DNA of 64,000 nucleotides from NCBI RefSeq assembly GCF_963576615.1, contig NC_088714.1:6629670-6693669 (forward strand), read 5' to 3'. The DNA comes from Watersipora subatra. Taxonomy: Eukaryota; Bryozoa; Gymnolaemata; Cheilostomatida; Watersiporidae. The notes below the pieces were generated by a model. It saw only the letters and a program-made list of their open reading frames with translations, did no database searches and was not told the origin of the DNA. A program made the position numbers and the translations under genes. Of this stretch, positions 33,390 through 45,200 are shown piece by piece (the first letter of the stretch is position 1; each line of letters starts with the position of its first letter).

Positions 33390-35254
33390 TCCCACGACCA
33401 AACTCGAGCGGAGCGATTGTTCAGGAGAATTATGATAAATGCATATGTGCACAAAATTCACAAAAATTAATCATCAGTGGCCATCGCAAACCCTTGTACC
33501 GAAATCTCATCAACAAACTTCACCAATTTTCAATGGAGCCGTTTAAGTATAATAACGATACAAAACACATATAAACCTATTTAAATATGTTACGAAGTCT
33601 TTGAAAAGTGTATACAGTATCCTAAACCTTACCCATCTGATCGGATTATATACATAAATAGGCACATTAATTCGGCCAAAAATCGCCACAAAACACTTGA
33701 AAAGCTTGTTTTAATCATAATTAAGACCAGCCTACGATACGCCAATAAAACCGCGCAACAGATAGTAGAACTATTTAGCAGTGCGCATTTCACGAGAAAA
33801 ACGTGCTCATTTCACCAGTCTATGGCATTGTTTAATTGCTAAGGTTTCTAATATATTTCCGTTTTTAATGTCTTGCAAAAATAATTAATTACAAGAATAA
33901 TTATTTGATTGTATAAAATTATTGTTAGACTTATTCATAAGAATAAGTATTCAAATTTATCCAAAGGTTTCTGTAATAAACGTAGACCGTTAGAGGCGTA
34001 GACCGACTTACAGGTGCGAAGTTGTGGTATACGGTCTATCAGCCTATGTTTTTCCCAAATACCAAAGGTTTCATGAAACTATTTAAAACGGTAGCCAAAA
34101 TTCTCTACATCTTATGTACAAGCTAGGGCCAAACTACAGCGCCCCTTTATGACGAAAACATTTTTTTTATTTTGCTCCAGTTTGCAGAAAACTTCCAGAC
34201 ATGTGAACGCTCATACTTGCTTTCTGCTAGATCGCTATCAAAACCATTCTAAATTCAACACAACCAACTTTCAAACTGTGTATATTACACAGCAGCTTGC
34301 TATTTTATTTCTAATATTGCATTTCAGAGATATAATAAAAATATTTCCTTATTGCGGTTGTTACATTACATACATTACAGTAGGTTAGGCCTACAGCTTT
34401 AATTAATATTCATTTTATTGTTGTAAAACATAGGTTTGAGATAGTAGTAGATTAGGTGTGAATCTTTTACAGCCATTTGTTTTGCATAATTGACTTTTTG
34501 AACTTAGTTTCAAAGCAACTTGACAGCTATCATGGACATACAACTTCTCAGGACACCACGTCGTCGCCGAAGCATTGGCCGTCCACACTGTCTCTCAATT
34601 ATTACAGCTCAATAGGAGGATAAATAGAAAGTCCTCACAGCAACCAGCAACATCAAATGCTAATGTTCAACAACACGCTACTCAAATTAATAACAACAAC
34701 TCATCTGATTCAGATAATTCTTTAGTAGATGTTGTAGGCGATGTAAATGACATGGACTTGGCAGCCCCTTTGTTTCCAGATGATGATCATGATTTTATGA
34801 ACATCATTGGCCATGAAAACATTGCACCAAACAATATTGCTCCTCCCAATGCTGCCCCCCCCCCCTTCATCGCATTCCTCATTTTCAATCTTTAGATTGT
34901 CCTGATTTTCAAGACATGCGTAACAACTTTCTAGGCAGACTGGAAAACAACATATCACAGCTCACGTGTACTGGATGTAATGAGAAACATTTCATTACAT
35001 ACAATGCTCAAATACAACTATGTCATACGTGCCAACAAGTTCCCCAGTCAAATTCTTAGATTACTAGAATTTCCTTTTTGAAGTCATGCTCCCTTAAATT
35101 TATTTTATATCATCTCGAACAACTCTCATTTACACTATACTCTGTCAATTCCTGCTGACAACTACTTTTTCAACAGCCAGCACTACCCTTTGTTTTTTCA
35201 ATTATCACTAAATCCATTAACATGTCATGGGCTGTATGACAGGGAAATTTTTAG
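33390..35254 (+). mobile_element. Helitron-like element, family 1 copy B, with gene remnant
   Basis: It has the same left end (TCCCACGACCAAAC) and right end (GGGCTGTATGACAGGG, then TTTTTAG|T) as copies A and C. The last four bases are TTAG instead of CTAG. It is about 600 bp longer than copy A because it keeps a broken coding segment (34532-35060) in its middle, suggesting that it stands between an autonomous parent and the short copies. Confidence 0.65.
34532..35060 (+). pseudogene. Frameshifted N-terminal fragment of a Helitron-type protein
   Basis: An ATG at 34532 begins a short Arg-rich frame (RTPRRRRSIGRP). One frame change later comes an Asn/Ser-rich and acidic stretch (34575-34860). 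After an 11-C tract (about 34855-34865) the frame shifts again into LENNISQLTCTGCNEKHF, then LCHTCQQV and a stop. The C-x2-C-x-E ... C-x2-C pattern, after a basic and then acidic leader, resembles the N-terminal zinc-binding region of Helitron replicase-helicase proteins. No Rep or helicase domain remains. The family call is tentative; the frame breaks are plain. Confidence 0.5.
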
Positions 35255-35959
35255 TTACTAATATTTGTTGGCAGAGATTTATTTAGGGTTTTGCAAAATA
35301 GATCAATTTATTTCAATTCTCATCAAAAAAATTATCTTTTCTATGCCCAATTCTTTGAATCATATATCGTGTAAAGATCAACTAAATTTAGAACTCATTG
35401 AAAAACCATCGCAATCCAATTTTTAACTCTTTACTTATCCTAACTTCAATAGCTCGATTCAATCCATTTCTCCCAAATAAATGAAAGAACATATAAGAAT
35501 AGCTGCTTTAGCATGTGTCATCTTTAATAGATAAATCATACTAAAAATATCAAAATCAATTAATGTATGAGAAAATCTCTAAAAAGTTCATAATTTGAAA
35601 AAAGGTGAACAGCGTTAAAAAGGAACTTTTTTGCTATACTTCAGGCTTTAAAGCAATTGTTATTTTACTATAAAGGTGTTGACTGTAGATGTTAGTTTCC
35701 CTTATGCTCACTATGCTATTGAAAATACCCATGTTTATTTCCAATCACTGGTTGGATGAATGAAATTTATTTAGCCATCTACATAAGTTATTTTTAAATA
35801 TTGACAAAACTAAATCAATAATGTGTTCACCATATTTAAGATGAAGTAAAGTTAATTTTTAAATGTTAGTATAAAAATAGAGTTTAGCATGTTGTGAACA
35901 ATTGAACTTAGCTCTGATTCAAACAAAAACAGAATTGAACATATTCTTGTAGCATGTCC
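35255..35959. other. 3' flank of the fibronectin/sushi receptor gene
   Basis: AT-rich, with no coding segment seen. It would contain that gene's 3'UTR on the - strand. Confidence 0.4.
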
Positions 35960-36261
35960 CTACACTGTTTCATATTCTCCATCCTGGGTACTGTTGTTCA
36001 CATTTGTGTACTGGGTAAGTTCAGATAAAGCAATGTTATTGGTTAAATCAAGTTTAGCGTAATTGGAGGGTTCTCGTGAGGACATTTGCATGTATTCCTT
36101 ATTTGCATCAGTCACTGCTTCAGGGTTTGGAGGATCCACCGCCTTCCTTCTCACTTTGATAATAACTAAGGCTATTGTAGTAACCAGAGCAGCAAGCAAA
36201 ACAGTGCCTCCAACTCCTGCCCCAATAAACACTCCTTGCTTGCAATCACACTTTTGTAGAG
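35960..36261 (-). CDS. FN3 receptor: transmembrane helix and tail, last exon
   Basis: Acceptor TCATTTTAG. After LQKCDCKQG comes a helix (VFIGAGVGGTVLLAALVTTI plus ALVIIKV), a basic stop-transfer (RRK), then NKEYMQM, SNYAKL, TQYTNV and GEYETV with a TAG stop. Confidence 0.8.
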
Positions 36262-39200
36262 CTAAAATGAGAATAAAACTTGGTATACTATTTAGCTAGT
36301 TTCTCTAATATAATAAGCTTACTGTCTTGAGAGTGCATAAAAACGGAATGATCTACAGTGTACGTCATTATGATATATCCTACTACACATACCAAACTAC
36401 ACACATACCAATTTTGAGATCAATAAATATATATATATATATATATATTTGTATAGACATGCATATTTATATATACATGTATAAATATATATATACATTC
36501 ATTAAATATTATGACTTTGTCATTGTACCCAAGTGGTTTCATTTTTATGGAGCAGTAAAGGAACATGACAGTTTCCTTTACACTGTGTTTTTTATCAAAC
36601 TGTAATCTATAATTTAACCACCTTTTCAACTAGATAGCATTTGTTTCTCTGATAGTACTAGTTTTTGAGAAGACATAAGACAGACAGTCATAAGCTAAAA
36701 ACAAGTATTATGATTTATATTATATTGTTCATTGTGTCAGTATCCTCGACAAACTAAACACACTTTTAATTTTACCATCAAATTGTTCTCTTTCTGCAAA
36801 CAAGTTCAAATAGGAATCAACAAACCTGATACTTTGGTACAGGCTATACTCGATCTTGTCCACGTAGTGTTGTAATCTTTAGATAAAGAACACGTAAGAA
36901 CTGCGTCTCCTCCAGACTTGAAGTAGCCATCAATGCAAGCATACACGATAGTCTCTCCTACTCTCTTTGTGCTGGTACTATCATGAATACTGTTCTCAAT
37001 AGCTCGAGCAGGCTGACAGTATTGTGAGGGAGCTAATAAATAACATGATGTTTATTGCTCTTTCGTATTATTTCATTTTTATAAGTATTTAATTTAATGA
37101 CTTTAATGCATTTACAATGTAGTAGGCTCAGAACTTTGCTGTGACAAAACATTAGGCCAATATACTCTGATTAAGATGACTATCAAGCAATAACTATCAG
37201 CATATTAAAGATAATGTATGCTGCAGTATTTTACAGCTGCAAGTTAGTCATTATATTTGAAATATGTAATTGGTATCTAATATGTATAAATGTGGTATCT
37301 CTGAATATACACTATGCACTGTAAGGACTCTCAAGAGAGTCACTTCTTTATATAAAACTTTAGTTTTCACCAAATGACATCAAATGTTAGTTTTGTCAAA
37401 AATCATGTTTGTAGATGTTCCAAATTGGTTTAAACAAATTTGTAACTTTTTTTGTTGAGATTTTTACATGCATCACCAAATGCGTTGCTTTCCTCTTTTT
37501 ATAAATATACTCCAATCTGTATATTTAAACATTGCCTTTACATTTTAAATTTCAGCAAAACAAAAAATAAGTTTGGCTATTTTCCTAGCAAAAACTCGAG
37601 CTTATTAAAATTTCCCTTTAACTTCAATATTGTTTGTGTTTTTAAAAGTAATGCAAGCTGTTTACTTGATACTTTCACGAAAATCTCTTTTAAACCAACC
37701 GGCACATTTTTATGTTTAATTTAACACAATTAGGATAGCTATACTATAAATCAGCATTATGTCATAAGCGAGTCTTGCTTTTCTGTTTGAATTTTGCAAA
37801 GTCACCACCAATATTATCACTGATCATGTGGAGATATTGGTTGAGGCCATCCATTTAAAGTTCAACTAATCTTAAACTGTGTTCATGCACGCCAGCTTTT
37901 TGTTTGGTACCGTTGTTGTACACTACGCTATTGCAGTCACGTTGGCCATCAAATACCGTAGTCACGCTCTTACAAGGTAAAGATTACAAGTCTGGTGAAT
38001 GGCAGAGTAGTTTCAGTTTTTACATAACATCTCATACGTTCAGTACTTTCATTTATCAAATGCTGTAGGTATGTCATACATACAAAATTATAGCCTTTTC
38101 GTATTTTGTCTAAACGATGTTGTTGTTTATATTTAATGGCTTTAACAAAAGAGGACCTGTTACTCTATTCTTAGACACACAGCACTGTAAAACGATATTA
38201 TAGAGTGTACATGTGCCGAAAGTTGAGCCCGTACTGGCAGCTATGTAGGAAGAGGACACCCATGAATAAGCATGCTGGTTATAGTTGGTGTGGTGAAACT
38301 TACAATTTCCAATAAGAGAATGGAGTGGCAAATATTTAAATTAGAGGAACATTAGCAAGCAACAAATTTATCAAGTAAACACTAAAGTTTTATTTTAATC
38401 TTCAAAAGTTAGTTACAGGTATTAAAAACTATCAAATTATTTTAGTAAAAACTGTTTTTCTCCAACCAATGATTTACATACGAGTGTTGAAATATAAATT
38501 TGCATATCAATTTTTATGCAATTGTACAGGCGTTGTTTGTAAAAGCTAGACTTCCTAATTTTACCTTGGAAGCTTTTCTGTTGATTGATCTCCTGGTAAA
38601 TAGTAATGTTCTCCTAAAAAATCATCAGAGATTTTTTGTTATAATTTTAACTTTCAACAGCCATGTCATTTATGCCTGGTGCTTGCTAAATAATGATTTA
38701 GTTGCTACGATTGAGCTGCTCAATCAGGTCTGTATAGAGGAAAGAGGAAGCACGTGTAGGAAAAGTGTGAATGAGTTTAGTAAAAATTAGTAAACTTACC
38801 AGATAACTCCAGAGTATTCTAGAATTATATATTAATACAGAACACAGCTTCCAAGTATTGCTTCAGTCATATGTACACTAAGTACTCTCATTCAAGTTTA
38901 AAGACTGTTCAGTCAAATGTACAATGTGCAAAGGAAGAAAATAAGATTTACAGTTTGGATCTTGACAATTACAAATATTTAGATTTACAAATACTTTCAT
39001 AAGTTTCAGTATACCGTAATACTAGATAACAAATTTTGATTTCTCACTATCTCAACTAAGATCTTTTTTTATGGATGCCTTAACTTTGCAAACTTTTCAA
39101 ACTAGTTTAATTAACTCTAAACTACATTGATTTCATTCACCTTGTCTAGTTGAATAGAGATAGCAATTTTTATAGTGTAGAAAGCCCCTGGCTCTATGGG

Positions 39201-42200
39201 GCTGTTTGTAAATCCACCATATTGAGCTCCATCTCCGATGTAAAATGTGTACCCATCATCTGTTATCAAGACCCTTGCTAGCTTGGCAACCTTAGTCCAA
39301 CTTTCACTAGCGGAAACATCGGCTTCATTGTCATGTGCCTCTTTTGGGAGAAGAACAAAGTATGAGCTGCAATGAATGAAAGGTATTATAGTATAAACTA
39401 CTTTGGCAACACGAGCTATTTCTTCAGGAGATGGCCGGAAATCATTTTTGTTAGGCAACACTTTAATTGGTTTTACTAAGTATTTATTTATTTTCTTACT
39501 CTATTTTGAAACATGATCAGATAAAGGAAAACAAAGAGAATTATAAAATATAAACTATAAATTAAAAGTACTGTGATTGGAACCAGCCTAATTTGTGTCC
39601 AGCCCAAAGAAAACTACCACAAAAAATGAACAAACAGATCTAACAAACTAAAAAAAACAAACGAGCCAACTTGACACTTGATAACAGTGGTTAGAGCTCT
39701 TTTACCCACTTTCTGCCATAAAAGTCACAATGTAAAGGATTTTTAGAGGTCTTTCACCACTGAAAATAGGACCAGCCTCTTTTTTTGAGTTTAAATCTTT
39801 ATATTTGTAATAATACACTTCTAACAGTCAAAGTATGTGCAAATACATAATTGTTCTCATTGAAGCTTTTCCGTACTCTGCTTGCTAGAATTTGGTGAAG
39901 CAATTTTTTATTGAAAAGCTTTGTTTTTTTTTCTCAGGGGCCGACCGGTCCTTCTAACGCCATCCTAAGCGGAAAAGTTGTCTTCTTGGCCGGGCCAGTC
40001 TCTCTTGTTTTTGGTTGGGTGTTGTCGCGCTGATTTCCTTTTGATCCAAAAAGACAGCCATTTCCTTGCTACATGTAGCTGGGCAAGCCTGCAATCAGTC
40101 AAACTGATTGGGGTTGATCGGCATTCCTAACACTATCTTCACATTGGTAAGGAGTATTAGGCAAAAGGGCTCTGATGGGCAGCTGTGAGGTGCTTCCAAC
40201 TGAGCCATAGGAGCTGTTGCCAGTCCTGTTGGGCAAGATTTTGTGCCTGACCTGTCGTTTTGGCCAACCCTTCCTTTATATTTAGGCTAGGGCTCCAGCC
40301 TCGAGCGCACAGAAACGCACTTTATTCGGGCTGGTTGGCTTGGTAGACCACATCTCCACACAACTAATATTGATTTGTTTGGTCTCTCGACACGTGTTAC
40401 CACATGCAATAACACGCAAAAATGGAAAAGTGCTAGCGGGCGTAGTGCCACTCCTTGGTTGCTAGTCTCATAACCACAGAGACACAACCGGTCTCTTTGG
40501 TCTTTTAGTGCAGCCGTCACTTCATCCAAGGTTTTCTGTTAGCAATACCTTTTAGGCACTACTATTAACTGCTTGGTTGGTTTGGTATGTACTTTCTCCA
40601 ACTTTAGCCTTAATGACTCAAGTTTTGGGGTGTTGATAAATATTTTTTTTCATCTGTTCGTTAGTTCAGCTTCTGCACTAGCTCAGCTGATTCATTACAC
40701 ATACTTTCTTCTGCATTGTATCTTGTCTGGAGCCAAAGTATGTGAAAACAAGATTTCCAGGTCAACTCAATTGAGGCTGAATAGAAGTGAATCAGCCTGC
40801 TTCACTTCTTCTAGCTAGTCTGAGCCTTTGTGAACCTTAAGCAGTGTAAATCTGGCTGACAGGATGGAAAAGATGATGATTGGTCTTTGTTAACAGGCAT
40901 CGTTTTTTGTAGGGTATTTTTGTTGCTGGTTGAGCAGTTTTGAAAATGCTCTTGGAAACCACCAAAATTGCAGACAAAACAGAAGGCACAAAAGTGTGAG
41001 CCGCTTCAGCCGACCCACCGGTAACTGGGCTACATTGTTAGTAATGACAGAGTGTCTACCGCCTTGGCCAAGGTAGGAGTAGTGAACAAGCTGCCTGCCT
41101 TTCATTTGATAATCAAATTTAAAGGGTTTTATAAATACTATCAGTTTTTACCATCAGTATATCTTGGAGTACCTTACTGTACCCTAACCACTACATTTGC
41201 TGACAGCTAGATGAGACATCGGTGAGTTATCCAATGCAAGGCAGACAGCATTAAAGTGCCTCAAAAACAGAATCAATATTGCACCGGTTCTAGGGTAAAC
41301 CAATCTCCATGAGTGTTACCTCTTGTACACCAATGCCAGTAAACACGACATGATGACGATGCTGTTCCAGATGCAAAAGTGTTAGCCACTGGAGAAGGCT
41401 TACTTCAGCAAGATTCTGACAGTTCTAGATCATTACTATTGTGTTAAGCAAAAAGATTTACTCACAGTAATCACAACTGTAAAACATTTTAGGCAGTGCT
41501 TGTTTGGCTAAGATATATTTTCGCAAAAAATTAAATTTAAAATAAAGATTTTTTAAAAAATTAAAAAATCACGCATTAAAATGCGTGAAAATCAGAGACA
41601 GGTCAGCTTGTGAGGCTGTCATCAGTGTGTGAGCTCATCAAATTAAAGGATAGGAGGGCCAACACAAAAAGTTGGCTAACGAAGACCAGTAAAGAACAAC
41701 CCACAAAGCTCAGACCTCGGGATCACCAAAATGTTGCCAAAAAATGTCTCCCATATTAAAAATGGCAGGATTGACTTCGGGTCAGCTCTCTACTACCCTG
41801 AGGGAACACTGATAGTTGTTGGTTTTCATGGAACATTGCACTTGTTGGAAGGATGCCCTAGTTTTACTAGAAAAATGAACATGGGCTTGATAAAAGGGCC
41901 TTTTGATAACTGGGATTTAAGAAAAAACTGCTGGTTCAACTCGGCCAGCATTTGTGAAATGCCAAAAAGCATACCATCATGCATCACCTCTAGGCCAACA
42001 TGGTGGTGGAAAGGAATAACTTTCAGCTAGGAAATTCTCTCTGAATCCTCCGACTAATAAAAGATAAAAAAGAGCAGGACTTAATGGGGCATGCAGAGTC
42101 ACACTACACTCAATGACAGGCTTAAACATGCTTATGCTGAACTGCAAACTAAAATTAATGGATTGTCTGCAGCGATACCTTTAAACTGCCAAGTTTTTAA

Positions 42201-45200
42201 CCAGGAACCATTTGATCAATCTACAGAACCTGCTAGAAGCTGTATACACCATAATTAAAAAAGCCCAGAAAAAAATCAGGCACTAAGATAGAGAAGAACC
42301 ACCTTTGTACACACCTGATGACTGCATATGGCTGTTTAGCAGGCAGTGGAGGAGTGGGAAAACCCAAAACTGTAAAACAAGTTTGGTGAACTTTCTGTGA
42401 TTACGAAAGCTTGCTTAACTGTTTACAGGTGACCAAAAAGTTATTGAAATACCTGTGCAGTGTACAGTTCACCATTCAGACTGATTATCAGCCTCTGGTA
42501 TCAACAATGCAAAGTAATAGAAAAAGAGAACATCAGAGTTAGGAGAAGGGCGATGAATTTCTAGAACTTCGGATACAAAGTAGAAGCTATATGCTTGCAT
42601 GTACACACTACTGTTGCCGAGGTAAGTTTAATTTTACTAAGCTAGAATACTGGCACAAAATATATTAACACCAGTTGTTGCTAACAAGTTCAGCTGCATG
42701 TAACTGGAATGACAGTCATCTCTGACTTCCTGGAGTTTTTTGAAATTTCAAATTGCCGCAATGACATTTCGTCATAGCAACTCGAGAAAATTTCAACGCA
42801 AGACGGCTACAAATAATTTGGATAACTCATTTTAAGGTTTGATGGGAAAACTGGATGCCCTTACAAATGCCCAAGTGACATTTGCAATGACCTAGCAACA
42901 TAAAGTAAGCGAGGTAGGATCGGGAAAAGGAGTTGAAGCTAGCTTACTTAAAAGTGGCAGAAAAATTAGTTCAGCTCTCGCCACCTTTGATTGTAGCACA
43001 TAAAGAATAGCACTGTAGAGAATATTTTACTAACCAAGCTGGCTAGCCAGCAGAAGAAACACCTTTGAAGTTGCATGACAAGTTTTTCAGGCTGATGGAA
43101 ACGCCAACAGGTCGCATGTCTTAACACTTTCTACTCGAAGCCCGTCAAAGCCCGTAAAACACGCATTGTCTCAGCATACGGATCCCAAAAATCCCGAAAT
43201 AATTCAGTCTTTGATAGACTTTAAAAATATTTTATTTATTAAAAAAAGCAGTAAAAATTAAAATTAATAATTTCATCAATTTTTGTAAGCTTTGCACTAC
43301 TGTTTTGAGGCTATAAATAATCTCTAATATGCATGTGCAAGGCGAACACGTTGTAAATAATTGATCTTTTTTAAAAAGCTATTCATCACGAACGTACGCG
43401 ATTGCTCAAGCTCAGCCAAAAAAGTTTGTTTAGAGGAAGACAGGGACTAGTTTAGAAGTGAGGAAGAGGATACTAGGTCAGAAGAATGTGGGGAAAACGA
43501 TTGGAAATGAAATAGAAGATCAACAGAGTGAATTGGATTGCGAAAGTGAGACTGAAACGCCCAGCGATGAAACAGGGAATAATGACGGATATCAAAGAGG
43601 AGCTGATGTAAAACCAAAAGAATTAAATTTTGATGACACCTTGGCAAGATTATAAGTTCCAATTCTTAAACAGGTGAGTGTTTTTATTATTTAAAGCTTT
43701 TTATAACATCGGCCATTATAAATGTTATATTTAAAAAAACGAATAAATATTGCCTTCGAAAACATTGCGATGCTTCGGAGCCTGTAGATGTTAAATACAT
43801 TTGGTGAGTTATTAGTTTAGTTTTGGGTATAAGTATTCTCAAAAAGCCTACTCTGTTGTCTTACTGGTCCGCAATCCTTTGTTGTCTATGCTGATTTTTA
43901 ATAAAATTAAAAATAGGCAGAAAAATAGAAGCAAGTTTTCTTTTTACTGTGCTTTCACTGGCAATTTTATAGACCCTGGTGGGAATAGTTTGTTCAAGTT
44001 AGAAAATGTTTTTGCCATGATATGGGACTGTTTATATTCTTTTTTGATGCCTGGTAAACTTATATTTATAGATGAAAGCTTGCTGGCTTGGAAAGAATGA
44101 CTCAGCTTCAAGAGGTATATTCCATTTCACCCATCTAGATTTGGAATAAAGTTTTTGCTCTCTGATGCTGTCTCTGGCTATGTGCGCAAGTTGTCTGTAT
44201 ACACGGGCGATGAATAAGAGTAAGCTAAAGGTACTGGCAGCAGGAGTCACTTGTGGAATATCTTTGTGCAAGTCATGTTTTGATCCTTAGTATGCTAACT
44301 ATATTTATTTACAAATTAAATTTTCTTTAGTTTCTGCAAACGCTTAATTGCTTGGTGTTGCTAGCTTTTGTACATAAATTTGCTGGAATGTCATAATATG
44401 TTGTATTTATTGTGCATTGGTATGTTGTTTTTGTTGCCAAGTGCCCTCATCAAAGCACCCACCTAATAAAAGTGTTCAGTTCTCATATTGTTCTGAAATC
44501 TAGCAGAATGATTTCTCCATGATTTGATGTTTCTGTTCATAATAAATGTTGCTTCCTGTCTTTTAATGCTTCACATAATGTGTGAATACATGATCAACAC
44601 TCAATTTTTCTTGTACACAACCAGTTAATCTTTGCTGCAGCACATATGAATCTGTGCAATGAGTTCATATGCAAAATTGACACATAAATCTATAAGTTCA
44701 AAAAAACACTTAAACAACTGACAGCAAAAAATCATAACTGCGAATATACAAATCCCAAGTTGCAAAGTCTTTGCAAGCTGCGTAAAGGAAAAAATTTCAG
44801 CCTGTAAGAGAATATCTCAGCTTTCAGATGCATATTTATTTGCAGCTTCATGCCAATTTGCACGAGAGTTATAGCAGAGATTTAGCGGCTATGTTGGATA
44901 ACTGTTGCACTGCTTAGGCCTATCGCCATGGTGTCATGAGCATTTTGAAGGTCTGCCCGCGCAATGCACAGGAGCGCCTAACTCAACTTAAGATGTTCTT
45001 GGAAAAACAATTAATTTTGCTAACTCTTGCAAACATATGACACTATGCAGATGCTAATCAGAAATCATTTTCACAGAGTTGTTGCTTCTAAAAATGTATT
45101 TGTTATCGGTATTTTATGATAGAAAGGTGACAACTTCGGCAAATCAGAAATTTGACTGAAATATTCACAGACGATTTGCAATGAATAAATGGCAGCCTGT

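Noticed and set aside
41731..42030. 99-codon + strand frame
   Set aside because: Reasonable composition, but no recognised domain and surrounded by decayed frames; not called as a gene.
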